A stretch of DNA of 64,000 nt, from the NCBI GenBank assembly GCA_020251025.1, contig JADCDI010000031.1, positions 116,655-180,654 on the forward strand, read 5' to 3'. The notes beneath the pieces were generated by a model. It was not told the DNA's origin, ran no database searches, and worked only from the letters and a program-made list of their open reading frames with translations. Position 1 is the first letter of the stretch; the number at the start of each line of letters is the position of its first letter. A program made the position numbers and the translations under genes. Below, in pieces: positions 35,952 to 44,260 of this stretch. This DNA comes from Rhodobacter sp. Lineage in GTDB: Bacteria; Pseudomonadota; Alphaproteobacteria; Rhodobacterales; Rhodobacteraceae.

Positions 35952-36113
35952 TCACGATGCCAAGGTTTCCGTGCCCATACCGAGCAAAAGGTGGGCCTCA
36001 TTGCCCTGAAAGAGCATGCAGGTCACAGACCCAGCCGAAACGTTCAGGCTGCGGGTGATTTCAAGAAGCTGCTCGGGAGTGATTGTTCCCCAATTGATGT
36101 CAAGCGTTCCCAC
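35952..36113 (-). CDS. Small coupled ORF, 53 residues, unknown
   Basis: A small frame starting at a GTG (36111-36113) that lies inside the last codons of the 233-residue gene upstream and ends with TGA at 35952-35954. It reads MGTLDINWGTITPEQLLEIT, then RSLNVSAGSVTCMLFQGNEA and HLLLGMGTETLAS. The composition is that of a normal small globular protein. GGAGA about 8 bp upstream and the overlap with the preceding stop suggest translational coupling. No family is recognised. It could be an antitoxin, immunity or accessory protein to its neighbour, or the end of a longer gene that was truncated. Confidence 0.5.
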   Translation of the reverse strand: MGTLDINWGTITPEQLLEITRSLNVSAGSVTCMLFQGNEAHLLLGMGTETLAS

Positions 36114-36801
36114 CGATCAACTCTCCACTTGCAAACTGGTTCAGAACACGCTCATCAAACCGCATTTCGGGCAGCGGGGTAGGACTTCCATCGGCAAATG
36201 TTCGGTAAGCCACAGACTTTTCCCAACGCAGCCTACCCTTCAGTCCTTCGTACAGGTCAGCCCAGATCAAAAGCATTTCATCCTGAATCTGTCGGGACGG
36301 AAACTTGTCGCGCTTGCCTGCCACATAGTCCGCCATGGACAGCCCGGTCACATACAGTGTTTTTGGATCGGCGTGACGGTTCCGGATGTAGTGGCCGCCT
36401 TCATCCTCCCGAAGTGCCCCGTTCTCATCCCGAAAGTAGTTAAATGAAGGGTCTTCAACCGGCATACCCACGGTCCTGATCCGCAATATATATGTCCCAT
36501 TGCGGCGACCTTCCTCACGGTCACTGGTGGATTTTGGCGGGGGCGGCATTGACCACCCGTTCAAAATCTCATAATCAGTAAATCCAATTCGGGTTCCCTT
36601 GTAACAAAAAAGATAGCATGAGTAAGAGTCCCGACCGCCACCGCCATAGACATGCATATATACACTCGGGTCTTCCGTGAACACTGATCTTTGGATACCA
36701 ATAGTCGGACCAGGGTCGTACAGCCAGTATTTCAACCCATCGACCGTCTCCAGCCAAGGCTCACCTTCCGGCGGCGACATGGTTTTGGTGTATTTGCTCA
36801 T
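36100..36801 (-). CDS. Hypothetical protein in AT-rich insertion, 233 residues
   Basis: Not recognised. It has no signal peptide or membrane segment. It is rich in Tyr, Gly and charged residues. Visible features are a MSPPEGEPWLETVDGLKYWLYDPGP start, a GGGGRD turn, a PPPPKS linker (about 89-94) and a helical C-terminus with DEMLLIWADLYEGLKGRLRWEK. Base composition is near 50% GC by eye, well below its neighbours, and the codon use differs, which points to recent transfer. AAGGAG lies 11 bp before the ATG. It is followed, with a short overlap, by a 53-residue ORF. The pair sits between rlmN and the YcaQ-like gene. Confidence 0.75.
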   Translation of the reverse strand: MSKYTKTMSPPEGEPWLETVDGLKYWLYDPGPTIGIQRSVFTEDPSVYMHVYGGGGRDSYSCYLFCYKGTRIGFTDYEILNGWSMPPPPKSTSDREEGRRNGTYILRIRTVGMPVEDPSFNYFRDENGALREDEGGHYIRNRHADPKTLYVTGLSMADYVAGKRDKFPSRQIQDEMLLIWADLYEGLKGRLRWEKSVAYRTFADGSPTPLPEMRFDERVLNQFASGELIGGNA

Positions 36802-36967
36802 AGACCTGATTACTCCTTAGCCGCCATGACGGCGTTGCCCATCGCATTGCCGCACGGCATTGCTGGAATGCTAGCGGCTTGCCAGGGCGCGCGTCAACGC
36901 AAGGGCCATTTTGCGAGGGGGGGCACGCATGGATTGACCGCCGCCGCGCACCTGCTACGCCTGTGCC

Positions 36968-38176
36968 ATGCACCCCGTCCTGCCCAATGCCGCTGCCCGC
37001 CGCCTGTTCCTGCATCTGCACGGGCTGGCCGAGGTGCCGGCCGGCCCGGCGAAGGGGGCCGATCTGGCAGCGCTGATCGCGCGCATCGGCTTTGTGCAGG
37101 TGGACAGCATCCCCACGGTGGAACGCGCGCATCACATGATCCTGTTCGCGCGCCGCCCGGCCTACCGACCGCCGGCGCTGAAGCGCCTGCTGGAGCGGGA
37201 CCGCGCGGTGTTCGAACACTGGACGCATGATGCCTCGATCCTGCCGGTGGCGCTGTTCCCGGTCTGGCAACTGCGCTTTGCCCGCGATGCCGACAGGCTG
37301 CGGGATAACTGGAAGCGCTGGTTCCGCGACGGGTACGAGGCGCAGTTTGACAAGATCCTGAACCGGATCGCGGCAGAGGGGCCGGTCACCTCATCCGACG
37401 TGGGCGAGGGCGAGGCGCGGGGCCGGGGGGGCTGGTGGGATTGGCATCCCTCCAAGACCGCGCTGGAATGGCTGTGGCGCACCGGGCAGCTGCAGATCAC
37501 CCGCCGCGACGGCTTTCAGAAGGTCTATGACCTGACGGAACGGGTGATTCCACCGGCGTACCGCCAGGCCTGCCCGCCGGTCGACGCCGTGGTGGACTGG
37601 GCCTGCGCCTCGGCGCTGGACCGGCTGGGCTTTGCCACACCGGCCGGGATTTGCGCCTACTGGAACGCCGTCACCCCGCAGGAGGCCCGCGACTGGTGCA
37701 AGGCGGAACTGAACGCAGGCCGGGTCATCGAGATTGCGGTGGAAGCGGCCGACGGCAGCTGCCGCCACAGCCTGGCCCGGCCCGATGTGCTGGCCCGCGC
37801 CGCCGCAGCGCCTGCGCCGCCCCAGCGGCTGCGCGTTCTGTCGCCCTTTGATCCGGCGCTGCGCGACCGGGCGCGGGCGGAACGGTTGTTCGGCTTTCAC
37901 TACCGGATCGAGGTGTTCGTGCCCGAGGCACAGCGGCGCTATGGCTATTGCGTCTTTCCGCTGCTGGAAGGGGCGCGGCTGGTGGGACGGATCGACATGA
38001 AGGCGCGGCGGGATGCGGGCGTGCTGCAGGTGCGTGCGCTGTGGCCCGAGGCGGGCGTGCGATTTGGCGCGGGCCGCCAGGCGCGGCTGGCGGCAGCGTT
38101 GGACCGGATGGCGCGCTTTGCGGGGTGCGACAGGGTGGGCTTCGATGACGGCTGGCTGCGCGGGATGTTGACCTGA
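36968..38176 (+). CDS. YcaQ-like winged-helix DNA glycosylase
   Basis: A 402-residue protein of the AlkX/YcaQ (HTH_42) family, DNA glycosylases that unhook crosslinked or alkylated purines. The catalytic QxD motif is Gln44-Val-Asp46 in FVQVDSIPTVERAHH. FEHWTHDASILPV (about 79-91) is also diagnostic. Three winged-helix domains are expected along the chain. SPFDPALRDR and FGFHYRIEVFVPEAQR near residues 295-325 belong to the conserved C-terminal part. The start is the ATG at 36968. Confidence 0.9.
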   Translation: MHPVLPNAAARRLFLHLHGLAEVPAGPAKGADLAALIARIGFVQVDSIPTVERAHHMILFARRPAYRPPALKRLLERDRAVFEHWTHDASILPVALFPVWQLRFARDADRLRDNWKRWFRDGYEAQFDKILNRIAAEGPVTSSDVGEGEARGRGGWWDWHPSKTALEWLWRTGQLQITRRDGFQKVYDLTERVIPPAYRQACPPVDAVVDWACASALDRLGFATPAGICAYWNAVTPQEARDWCKAELNAGRVIEIAVEAADGSCRHSLARPDVLARAAAAPAPPQRLRVLSPFDPALRDRARAERLFGFHYRIEVFVPEAQRRYGYCVFPLLEGARLVGRIDMKARRDAGVLQVRALWPEAGVRFGAGRQARLAAALDRMARFAGCDRVGFDDGWLRGMLT

Positions 38177-38228
38177 GCCGCGCGCGGGCGGTCCGCCCTG
38201 CGCGCGGGTTTTCCTGCGCCAAGGGATG

Positions 38229-39038
38229 TCAGCAGGGCGCGACCCAGTTTTCGATGATCTCCATCGCCTCTTCCACGGTTTCAACGAAGCGGAACAGCTC
38301 AAGGTCGGTTTCGCCGATCAGACCGTCCTCCGCCAGCGCCTGCCAGTTGATCACACGGGTCCAGAATTCGCGCCCGAACAGCAGGAAAGGGATGCGCTTC
38401 ATCCGCCCGGTCTGGATCAGGGTCAGGCTTTCGAACATCTCGTCCATGGTGCCAAAGCCGCCCGGAAAGATGCAGATTGCCTTGGCGCGCATCAGGAAAT
38501 GCATCTTGCGGATCGCGAAGTAGTGGAAGTTGAAGCACAGGTCGGGCGTGACATAGGGGTTTGGAACCTGTTCGTGCGGCAGCACGATGTTGAGCCCGAT
38601 CGAATGGCCGCCCGCCTCTTGCGCGCCGCGGTTGCCGGCCTCCATGATCCCCGGCCCGCCACCGGTGATGACCACGTTTTCGCGCCCATAGCTTTCCAGG
38701 CTTTTTTCGGTGATACGGCGTGCCAGGTCCCGGGCAATGTCATACCAGGCGGCCAGCCCCCGGGCACCGCCTGTCTGTTCCGGCCCGGGAATGCGCGCGC
38801 TGCCCATCAGGATGACGGTGGACCGGATGCCGCGTTCATCCATGACAAGCTGCGGCTTCAGCAGTTCCAGCTGCAGCCGCACCGGACGCAGGTCGTCGCG
38901 CATCATGAAATCCGCATCCGCAAAGGCCAGCCGGTAAGCCGGGGCGCGGGTCTGCGGGGTATCGGGGATCTGATCTGCGGCGGCCACATCGGCAACGCTG
39001 TCGCGGAACGGGTGGCTGCGGGGGCTTTCGTCTTTCAT
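38229..39038 (-). CDS. LOG family nucleotide phosphoribohydrolase
   Basis: A 269-residue Rossmann-fold protein of the lysine-decarboxylase-like LOG family. The signature PGGFGTMDE is present and TGGGPGIMEAGNRGA is the upstream part of the active site. Such enzymes release the base from AMP-type or cytokinin nucleoside monophosphates. An N-terminal extension of about 70 residues precedes the core. It is transcribed away from dapD, with 83 bp between the starts. Confidence 0.9.
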   Translation of the reverse strand: MKDESPRSHPFRDSVADVAAADQIPDTPQTRAPAYRLAFADADFMMRDDLRPVRLQLELLKPQLVMDERGIRSTVILMGSARIPGPEQTGGARGLAAWYDIARDLARRITEKSLESYGRENVVITGGGPGIMEAGNRGAQEAGGHSIGLNIVLPHEQVPNPYVTPDLCFNFHYFAIRKMHFLMRAKAICIFPGGFGTMDEMFESLTLIQTGRMKRIPFLLFGREFWTRVINWQALAEDGLIGETDLELFRFVETVEEAMEIIENWVAPC

Positions 39039-39121
39039 CGCGGACTCGCTGGATTGCGTGATGTCACCTGCCCGTCTATAGGCTGAACCGCACCAGGACC
39101 ATATGAAACCGGAGCCGCCCG

Positions 39122-39949
39122 ATGTCCCACGCCGCCCTTGAATCTGCCATCAATGCCGCATGGGAGGGCCGCGATACCATCACGCCCGCCACCAGGGGTG
39201 CCGCGCGCGATGCGGTGGACGCCACACTTGATGCGCTGGACAAGGGCCGTCTGCGGGTGGCAGAGCGGGGGGCCGACGGCACCTGGCATGTGAACCAATG
39301 GGCCAAAAAGGCGGTCTTGCTGGGCTTCCGGCTGCGCGACATGGAACATCAGTCCGGCGGGGCGCAGGGCGGCGGCTGGTGGGACAAGGTCGACAGCAAG
39401 TTCAGGGGCTGGGACGCGGCCCGCTGGCGCGAGGCGGGGTTCCGCGCCGTCAACGGCAGCATCGTGCGCCAGTCGGCCTATATCGCCAGGGGCGTCGTGC
39501 TGATGCCGTCCTTCGTCAATCTGGGGGCCTATGTCGATGAGGGGACGATGGTGGATACGTGGGCCACGGTCGGGTCCTGCGCGCAGATCGGCAAGAACGT
39601 GCACCTGTCGGGCGGTGTCGGCATTGGCGGCGTGCTGGAACCGATGCAGGCGGGCCCCACGATCATCGAGGACAACTGCTTTATCGGGGCGCGGTCCGAG
39701 GTGGTGGAAGGCTGCATCGTGCGCGAAGGGTCGGTGCTGGGCATGGGCGTGTTCATCGGCAGGTCGACCAGGATCGTCGACCGCGAGACGGGCAGCGTCA
39801 CCTATGGCGAAGTCCCGGCAGGATCGGTCGTGGTGGCGGGATCGCTGCCTTCGAAGGGCGGCATCAACCTGTATTGCGCGGTGATCGTGAAAAAGGTCGA
39901 TGCCCAGACCCGCAGCAAGACCAGCATCAACGAATTGCTGCGGGATTGA
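39122..39949 (+). CDS. dapD: Tetrahydrodipicolinate N-succinyltransferase
   Basis: A 275-residue trimeric left-handed beta-helix acyltransferase of the succinylase branch of lysine/diaminopimelate synthesis. [30 protein letters not shown] and [32 protein letters not shown] are hexapeptide-repeat blocks with conserved substrate residues. GGAG lies 8 bp before the ATG. The pathway partner dapE is 1.5 kb downstream, beyond an AT-rich gene. Confidence 0.96.
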   Translation: MSHAALESAINAAWEGRDTITPATRGAARDAVDATLDALDKGRLRVAERGADGTWHVNQWAKKAVLLGFRLRDMEHQSGGAQGGGWWDKVDSKFRGWDAARWREAGFRAVNGSIVRQSAYIARGVVLMPSFVNLGAYVDEGTMVDTWATVGSCAQIGKNVHLSGGVGIGGVLEPMQAGPTIIEDNCFIGARSEVVEGCIVREGSVLGMGVFIGRSTRIVDRETGSVTYGEVPAGSVVVAGSLPSKGGINLYCAVIVKKVDAQTRSKTSINELLRD

Positions 39950-40019
39950 GATACATAGAGAAAAATTAGGGTCCGCCGTTGGGCTACGAGACGTGTGAAA
40001 CTGTGTCAGGTTGCATGGT

Positions 40020-40868
40020 ATGAGTGAGTACAAACCTTTCGCTTTCGTCCTAATGCCATTTTCAGATGATTTTTTGGACACGTATCAACTTGTTATAAAG
40101 AAACTTTGCGTTGAGAAAGGAATTATCGCTGAAAGAGTTGACGAACAGTATTACAGCGAAAATATTCTAGAACGAATCTATCGGCAGATTGAAAACTGTG
40201 ATTTCATTATAGCAGACATGAGTGGAAAGAATGCGAATGTCTTTTACGAAGTGGGGTATGCGCATGCCAAAGATAAGCTTTGTATTCTGTGTGCTAAGAC
40301 GACTGATTCCATTCCATTTGACCTCAAGCATCACAATCATGTGATTTATGGCGATTCGCTTTCAACTCTTGAGGACCGTCTATCAGCTTGGCTAGACTGG
40401 GCAAAAGATGAAACGAAGAAAAGAAAGAAAGAAACGATCTCAGTATCCGTAAGCGTAGTAAATGAAATACTGAAGAAATCAGAGTACCATCACACTGGTT
40501 CGTTTGACCTTCTTGTCAACATGCGAAATATTTCGGACCATAGAAGTCCTGAAATTGAGACGATCTACATTAAGACAAGTAATGATTGGTCTTTAACCTG
40601 CCACAACAAGCCTTGTCCTTCTGAATTGGACAATGGAACTAATATAAAGAGAAACGTGCTTATACCATCTATCCGCCGGTTATCAGCTGGTGCCTTCTAC
40701 GAAGAGCGGGTTACATTTAATCGTACATTCTGGAGCAAGTATAATGGTGCGGAGCAGAAAGAAATCTATAGATGTTCTGGCACCCTGATTATTGAGATTG
40801 TTACTGAAAAAAGTACATGGAAGAAAGAAGTCCCGCTAACAGTCGAATTCGATGAGATTCCATTTTGA
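40020..40868 (+). CDS. TIR/deoxyribosyltransferase-like protein in AT-rich insertion
   Basis: A 282-residue protein. Residues 6-110 look like a flavodoxin-like fold of the nucleoside 2-deoxyribosyltransferase/TIR-like type: FVLMPFSDDF (9-18), RVDEQYYSENILERIYRQIE (39-58), CDFIIADMSGKN (60-71) and NVFYEVGYAHAKDK (73-86), with Glu77 as candidate catalytic residue. A Lys/Glu-rich linker (about 130-142) leads to a beta-rich C-terminal domain of unknown type. It has no membrane segment. GC content is about 40% by eye against about 65-68% in flanking genes. Related domains degrade NAD or nucleotides in phage defence and stress. A TTG at 40011 is the alternative start. Function is inferred. Confidence 0.7.
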   Translation: MSEYKPFAFVLMPFSDDFLDTYQLVIKKLCVEKGIIAERVDEQYYSENILERIYRQIENCDFIIADMSGKNANVFYEVGYAHAKDKLCILCAKTTDSIPFDLKHHNHVIYGDSLSTLEDRLSAWLDWAKDETKKRKKETISVSVSVVNEILKKSEYHHTGSFDLLVNMRNISDHRSPEIETIYIKTSNDWSLTCHNKPCPSELDNGTNIKRNVLIPSIRRLSAGAFYEERVTFNRTFWSKYNGAEQKEIYRCSGTLIIEIVTEKSTWKKEVPLTVEFDEIPF

Positions 40869-40976
40869 TCGAAAAAACTTCGAACTGGGCTGGAATTGTG
40901 CGTCAGCATGTGTAGCTTCCATTGCAAAGCTTTCTTTCTCCGCTTTTGAGGAATTAGCCAAAGCAGGACTTATACG

Positions 40977-41318
40977 ATGATCATCGACCCCAATCCCGAC
41001 AAACCCAAACCTCCGCAGCAGGTCTTCACCCTGGTGGTCGAGGTGGGCCGCAAGGCCGGCGATGGGCTGCCCGACAAGGCAACCGGGGCGGCGCTGATGT
41101 GCTATGCCAGCGGCGTGGACGAGGCCGAGGCGGTGCGCGAAACCGTGGCGCTGCTGAAGGCCGCAGACCTGGCCCCGCTTGACGTGTCGGGCTATGGCAC
41201 GCTGGACGACCGGCTGGCGGGGGGCGAAGTGATTGACGATGGCGAACGGGCGCTGATGCAGCGGGCACTGGACGAGAATTCGGTGGTCGTGGCGCAGATG
41301 ACGCCGTTTTTCGACTGA
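40977..41318 (+). CDS. Conserved hypothetical protein beside dapE
   Basis: A 113-residue soluble protein with a proline-rich start (DPNPDKPKPPQQ) and a small alpha/beta domain (VFTLVVEVGRKAGDGLP...TPFFD). Codon use matches the host, unlike the AT-rich gene before it. I do not recognise a family; similar small genes are found near dapD/dapE in Rhodobacteraceae. AGGA lies about 9 bp upstream of the ATG. It may be cotranscribed with dapE, 150 bp downstream. Confidence 0.7.
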   Translation: MIIDPNPDKPKPPQQVFTLVVEVGRKAGDGLPDKATGAALMCYASGVDEAEAVRETVALLKAADLAPLDVSGYGTLDDRLAGGEVIDDGERALMQRALDENSVVVAQMTPFFD

Positions 41319-41468
41319 CCCGGCGGGACCGGCGGGGGCTGCCTGCGCCCCCTGCATCCCCTTCGGCATTTGCACCGGAATGAGGCAGGCGCAGCGGAAC
41401 CCTGCACCTTTGGTTGCGGCGCGCGGCGCAACCGGGTAGCACTGGCGGAAGCTTGTGCAAGAACGCCC

Positions 41469-42623
41469 ATGACCGCCTTTTCGCCCGTTGACCCTGTTGC
41501 CCTGACGGCAGACCTGGTCCGTTGCCCGTCGGTGACACCCGCCGAAGGCGGGGCTTTGGTGCTGCTGGAGCGGCTGCTGTCCGGCGCGGGGTTTGACTGC
41601 ACCCGGGTGGACCGGGGCGGGATTGCCAACCTTTATGCGCGCTGGGGGCGGCGGGGGGCGAACCGCAGTTTCGGCTTCAACGGGCATACCGATGTGGTGC
41701 CCGCAGGCGATGCCGCCGCCTGGTCGCGCGATCCCTTCGGCGGCGAAATTGTGGACGGCTGGCTGTGGGGGCGCGGGGCCACCGACATGAAATCGGGCGT
41801 TGCGGCCTTTGCCGCCGCCGCGGTCGATTTCGTGCGGAACACCCCGCCCGACGGCGCGGTCATCCTGGCGATCACCGGCGATGAAGAGGCCGAGGCAAAG
41901 CACGGCACCCTGGCCCTGCTGGACTGGATGGCACAGGCGGGCGAAGCGATGAGCGTCTGCCTTGTGGGCGAGCCGACCTGCCCCGACCGGCTGGGCGATG
42001 CGATGAAGATCGGGCGGCGCGGGTCGCTGACCGCGCATATTCTGGCGCAGGGCGTGCAGGGGCATTCGGCCTATCCGCAGCGGGCGAAGAACCCCGTCAC
42101 TGCACTGGTGCGGCTGATGGACCGGCTGGCCAGCCATACGCTTGACACGGGAACGGACCATTTCGAGCCGTCAACGCTGGCGATCACCACCATCGACACC
42201 GGGAACCTTGCGACAAATGTGATCCCGGCACAGGCGCGGGGCACGGTGAACATCCGGTTCAACGATGCGCATTCCGGGGCATCCCTGGGCGACTGGCTGC
42301 GCCGCGAAGCCGCCGGAGTGGAGGCCCGGACAGGCGTGCGCTTCAGCCTGACCCTGTCGGTCTCTGGCGAAAGCTTTCTGACGCCGCCGGGCCCCCTTTC
42401 GGATCTGGTGGCGCGGGCTGTGCAGGCGGAAACGGGCATCGCCCCGGCGCTGTCGACATCGGGCGGAACGTCGGATGCGCGCTTTGTCAAGGATCACTGC
42501 CCGGTGGTGGAATTCGGACTGGTCGGCAAGACCATGCATCAGGTCGACGAGCGCGTCGAGGTGGCGCAGATCGTGGCGCTGAAGGCCATCTACAGCCGCA
42601 TCCTGCGCGACTATTTCGCATAA
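41469..42623 (+). CDS. dapE: Succinyl-diaminopimelate desuccinylase
   Basis: A 384-residue di-zinc M20 peptidase-family enzyme that releases succinate from N-succinyl-diaminopimelate. Metal and catalytic residues are His73 and Asp75 in GHTDVV, Asp in [18 protein letters not shown] with the general-base Glu, and a late His in GKTMHQVDE. The dimerisation domain lies between about 180 and 290. The start MTAFSPVDP at 41469 is chosen because upstream in-frame residues are not conserved in type. It completes the dapD branch. Confidence 0.95.
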   Translation: MTAFSPVDPVALTADLVRCPSVTPAEGGALVLLERLLSGAGFDCTRVDRGGIANLYARWGRRGANRSFGFNGHTDVVPAGDAAAWSRDPFGGEIVDGWLWGRGATDMKSGVAAFAAAAVDFVRNTPPDGAVILAITGDEEAEAKHGTLALLDWMAQAGEAMSVCLVGEPTCPDRLGDAMKIGRRGSLTAHILAQGVQGHSAYPQRAKNPVTALVRLMDRLASHTLDTGTDHFEPSTLAITTIDTGNLATNVIPAQARGTVNIRFNDAHSGASLGDWLRREAAGVEARTGVRFSLTLSVSGESFLTPPGPLSDLVARAVQAETGIAPALSTSGGTSDARFVKDHCPVVEFGLVGKTMHQVDERVEVAQIVALKAIYSRILRDYFA

Positions 42624-42942
42624 ACCGCATCGCGCGCACCACGGATATCACCATCTGCCGCATCCTGCGCCGCCGCGTGTTTATCGGGCAACAGGGTGTG
42701 AGCGAAGCGGATGCGATGGACGATCCGGATGGCCGGGCGGTGCATCTGCTGGCGATCACGGGCAGGTGCCCGGTTGGCCCGGCGCGCCTGCTGACCGCCG
42801 AAGACAGCGGCAGGATCGGGCGCGTCTGCGTGCTGCCCCAGGCGCGGGGGCGGGAACGGGCGCCGCGCTGATCCCAAGGGCGGTTGCCGGATGCTCCGCG
42901 ATGCCGGGCGTGACGCAGTCTGCGGGCGCGCAGTCTCACGCA
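42620..42942 (+). pseudogene. Broken GNAT acetyltransferase
   Basis: Directly after dapE the frame reads RIARTTDITICRILRRRVFIGQQGVSEADAMDD and then VGPARLL...GRIGRVCVLPQARG, a GNAT N-acetyltransferase. There is no start codon: an ATA overlaps the dapE stop. After QARGR the frame shifts, and the similarity continues in another frame as GTGAALIPRAVAGCSAMPGVTQ and GAQSHAS. It stops dead at the 3' end of the oxidoreductase gene. The gene is therefore frameshifted and truncated. Confidence 0.65.
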
Positions 42943-43997
42943 TCCCGAAGATCCAGCACGAGCCTCCCCTGTACGCCCCCTGCCTCAAGCATTTCGTGCG
43001 CCTGCCTGACCTCGTGCAGTCTGAAGACGCGGTCGATGCGCGGCGAGATCCGTCCCTCTTGCAGCAATGCGAACAGGGTGGACAGATCGTCGCGGAACCA
43101 ATCGGGATGCGCGGCGCGGCGTTCCGAGATGTCATAGAAGGTGATGCGCCGCGTCTGGCGGGTACGGGCGGCCAGCCACTTGATGCGCAGGAATTCAAGC
43201 CCGAACTTCGCCTTGCCGATGATGCTGGCGATGCCGTTCCCGGCACCGCCGGCGCTGCGGAAGGGGGCGCTGAAGCCCAGCGCGACAAAGCGCCCCCGTG
43301 GCGCCAGCCGCGACAGGACCCGCGACAGCGGCTCACCCCGTGCCGGATCGACAACGGCATCAAAGCCCCCCCGCTCGTGCGACAGCCGGTCAAGCTGTGC
43401 ACCGGCGTCGGGTGCGTCATAGGCGACGAAATCGGCGCCCCTCGCGGTCACGGTCTCGCGGCTTCGGGACGACGCGACACCGACCGCGCGCCAACCCAGG
43501 GCAAGGCACAGATCGAGGGCGGCATTCCCCACGGCCCCGCTTGCGCCATAGACGAGCACCTTGCCCCCCGCAGGCACCTCTGCCTCGCGGACAAGCGCCT
43601 GGTAGGCGGTCAGGTAGCTCAGGATCAGGGGTTCGGCGCGCGTGGCGTCCAGGTCAGGCGGGACGCGGACAAGACCGGATGCGGGCCGAACCACATGGGT
43701 CGCGTTCGAGCCGGTCTGCGTCAGGTCCGCGACCCGGTCGCCGACGGCGATGCCGGTCACCCCCGGGCCAAGCGCGTCAACATGGCCGACAAGATCGTAG
43801 CCGAGCGTCAGCGGCAAGGTCAGCTTCAGGACGGGATAGAGGTTCCGCCGAATCAGCATGTCCGTGAAGACAAGGCTCGATGCCTCGACCCGGATGCGGA
43901 CCTGGCCCGCACCCGGCTCCGGCAACGCCCGATCCTCGACGACGCGGATGACGTCCGGCCCACCGAACGACCGCAGTTCCACACGTTTCGGGGTCAT
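42936..43997 (-). CDS. Zinc-independent alcohol dehydrogenase/quinone reductase-like protein
   Basis: A 353-residue medium-chain dehydrogenase/reductase of the NADPH:quinone reductase type. It has the GroES-like N-terminal domain (PGAGQVRIRVEASSLVFTDMLIRR) and a Rossmann domain with VYGASGAVGNAA. There is no zinc-cysteine pattern. ATG at 43997 follows GGAAGGACGGCGA, a strong ribosome binding site. It is divergent from a TetR-family gene across a palindromic operator, a common arrangement for detoxification genes. The TetR gene is broken, so expression may be constitutive. Confidence 0.9.
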   Translation of the reverse strand: MTPKRVELRSFGGPDVIRVVEDRALPEPGAGQVRIRVEASSLVFTDMLIRRNLYPVLKLTLPLTLGYDLVGHVDALGPGVTGIAVGDRVADLTQTGSNATHVVRPASGLVRVPPDLDATRAEPLILSYLTAYQALVREAEVPAGGKVLVYGASGAVGNAALDLCLALGWRAVGVASSRSRETVTARGADFVAYDAPDAGAQLDRLSHERGGFDAVVDPARGEPLSRVLSRLAPRGRFVALGFSAPFRSAGGAGNGIASIIGKAKFGLEFLRIKWLAARTRQTRRITFYDISERRAAHPDWFRDDLSTLFALLQEGRISPRIDRVFRLHEVRQAHEMLEAGGVQGRLVLDLRDA

Positions 43998-44039
43998 TCG
44001 CCGTCCTTCCTTCTGGCTGGCAAGCGCCTTGTGAATCAA

Positions 44040-44062
44040 TTATGTTGTCACCATCAACATAA
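44040..44062. promoter_or_regulatory. Palindromic operator between the reductase and tetR fragment
   Basis: TTATGTTG (44040-44047) and CAACATAA (44055-44062) are perfect 8-bp arms around TCACCAT. The position, between divergent reductase and TetR-family starts, fits the regulator's own operator. It also lies about 43 bp upstream of the reductase ATG. Confidence 0.6.
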
Positions 44063-44073
44063 GCGGATGAAGG

Positions 44074-44225
44074 ATGTTGTCAATGCCTGCAGCGCAGGCT
44101 GGTCACGGCGGCATCGCGCCGTATCATCACGGCCACCTGCGGGAGGAACTGCTGCGCGTCTGCCGCAATCAGCTTCGAACCGGCGGGATCGACGCGATTT
44201 CGCTGCGCAAGGCGGCGCAGGACAT
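44074..44225 (+). pseudogene. TetR-family regulator, 5' fragment only
   Basis: The frame starts ATG at 44074 (or 44083) and carries the TetR N-terminal DNA-binding opening YHHGHLREELLRVCRNQLRT and GGIDAISLRKAAQ. At about codon 50 the family sequence stops in the middle of the helix-turn-helix and unrelated residues follow until a stop near 44310, antisense to the aldehyde dehydrogenase end. No recognition helix or ligand domain remains, so it cannot be a working repressor. Confidence 0.7.
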
Positions 44226-44260
44226 CAAGACCGCAAGGGACATCGCCCGAACGGCAATCT

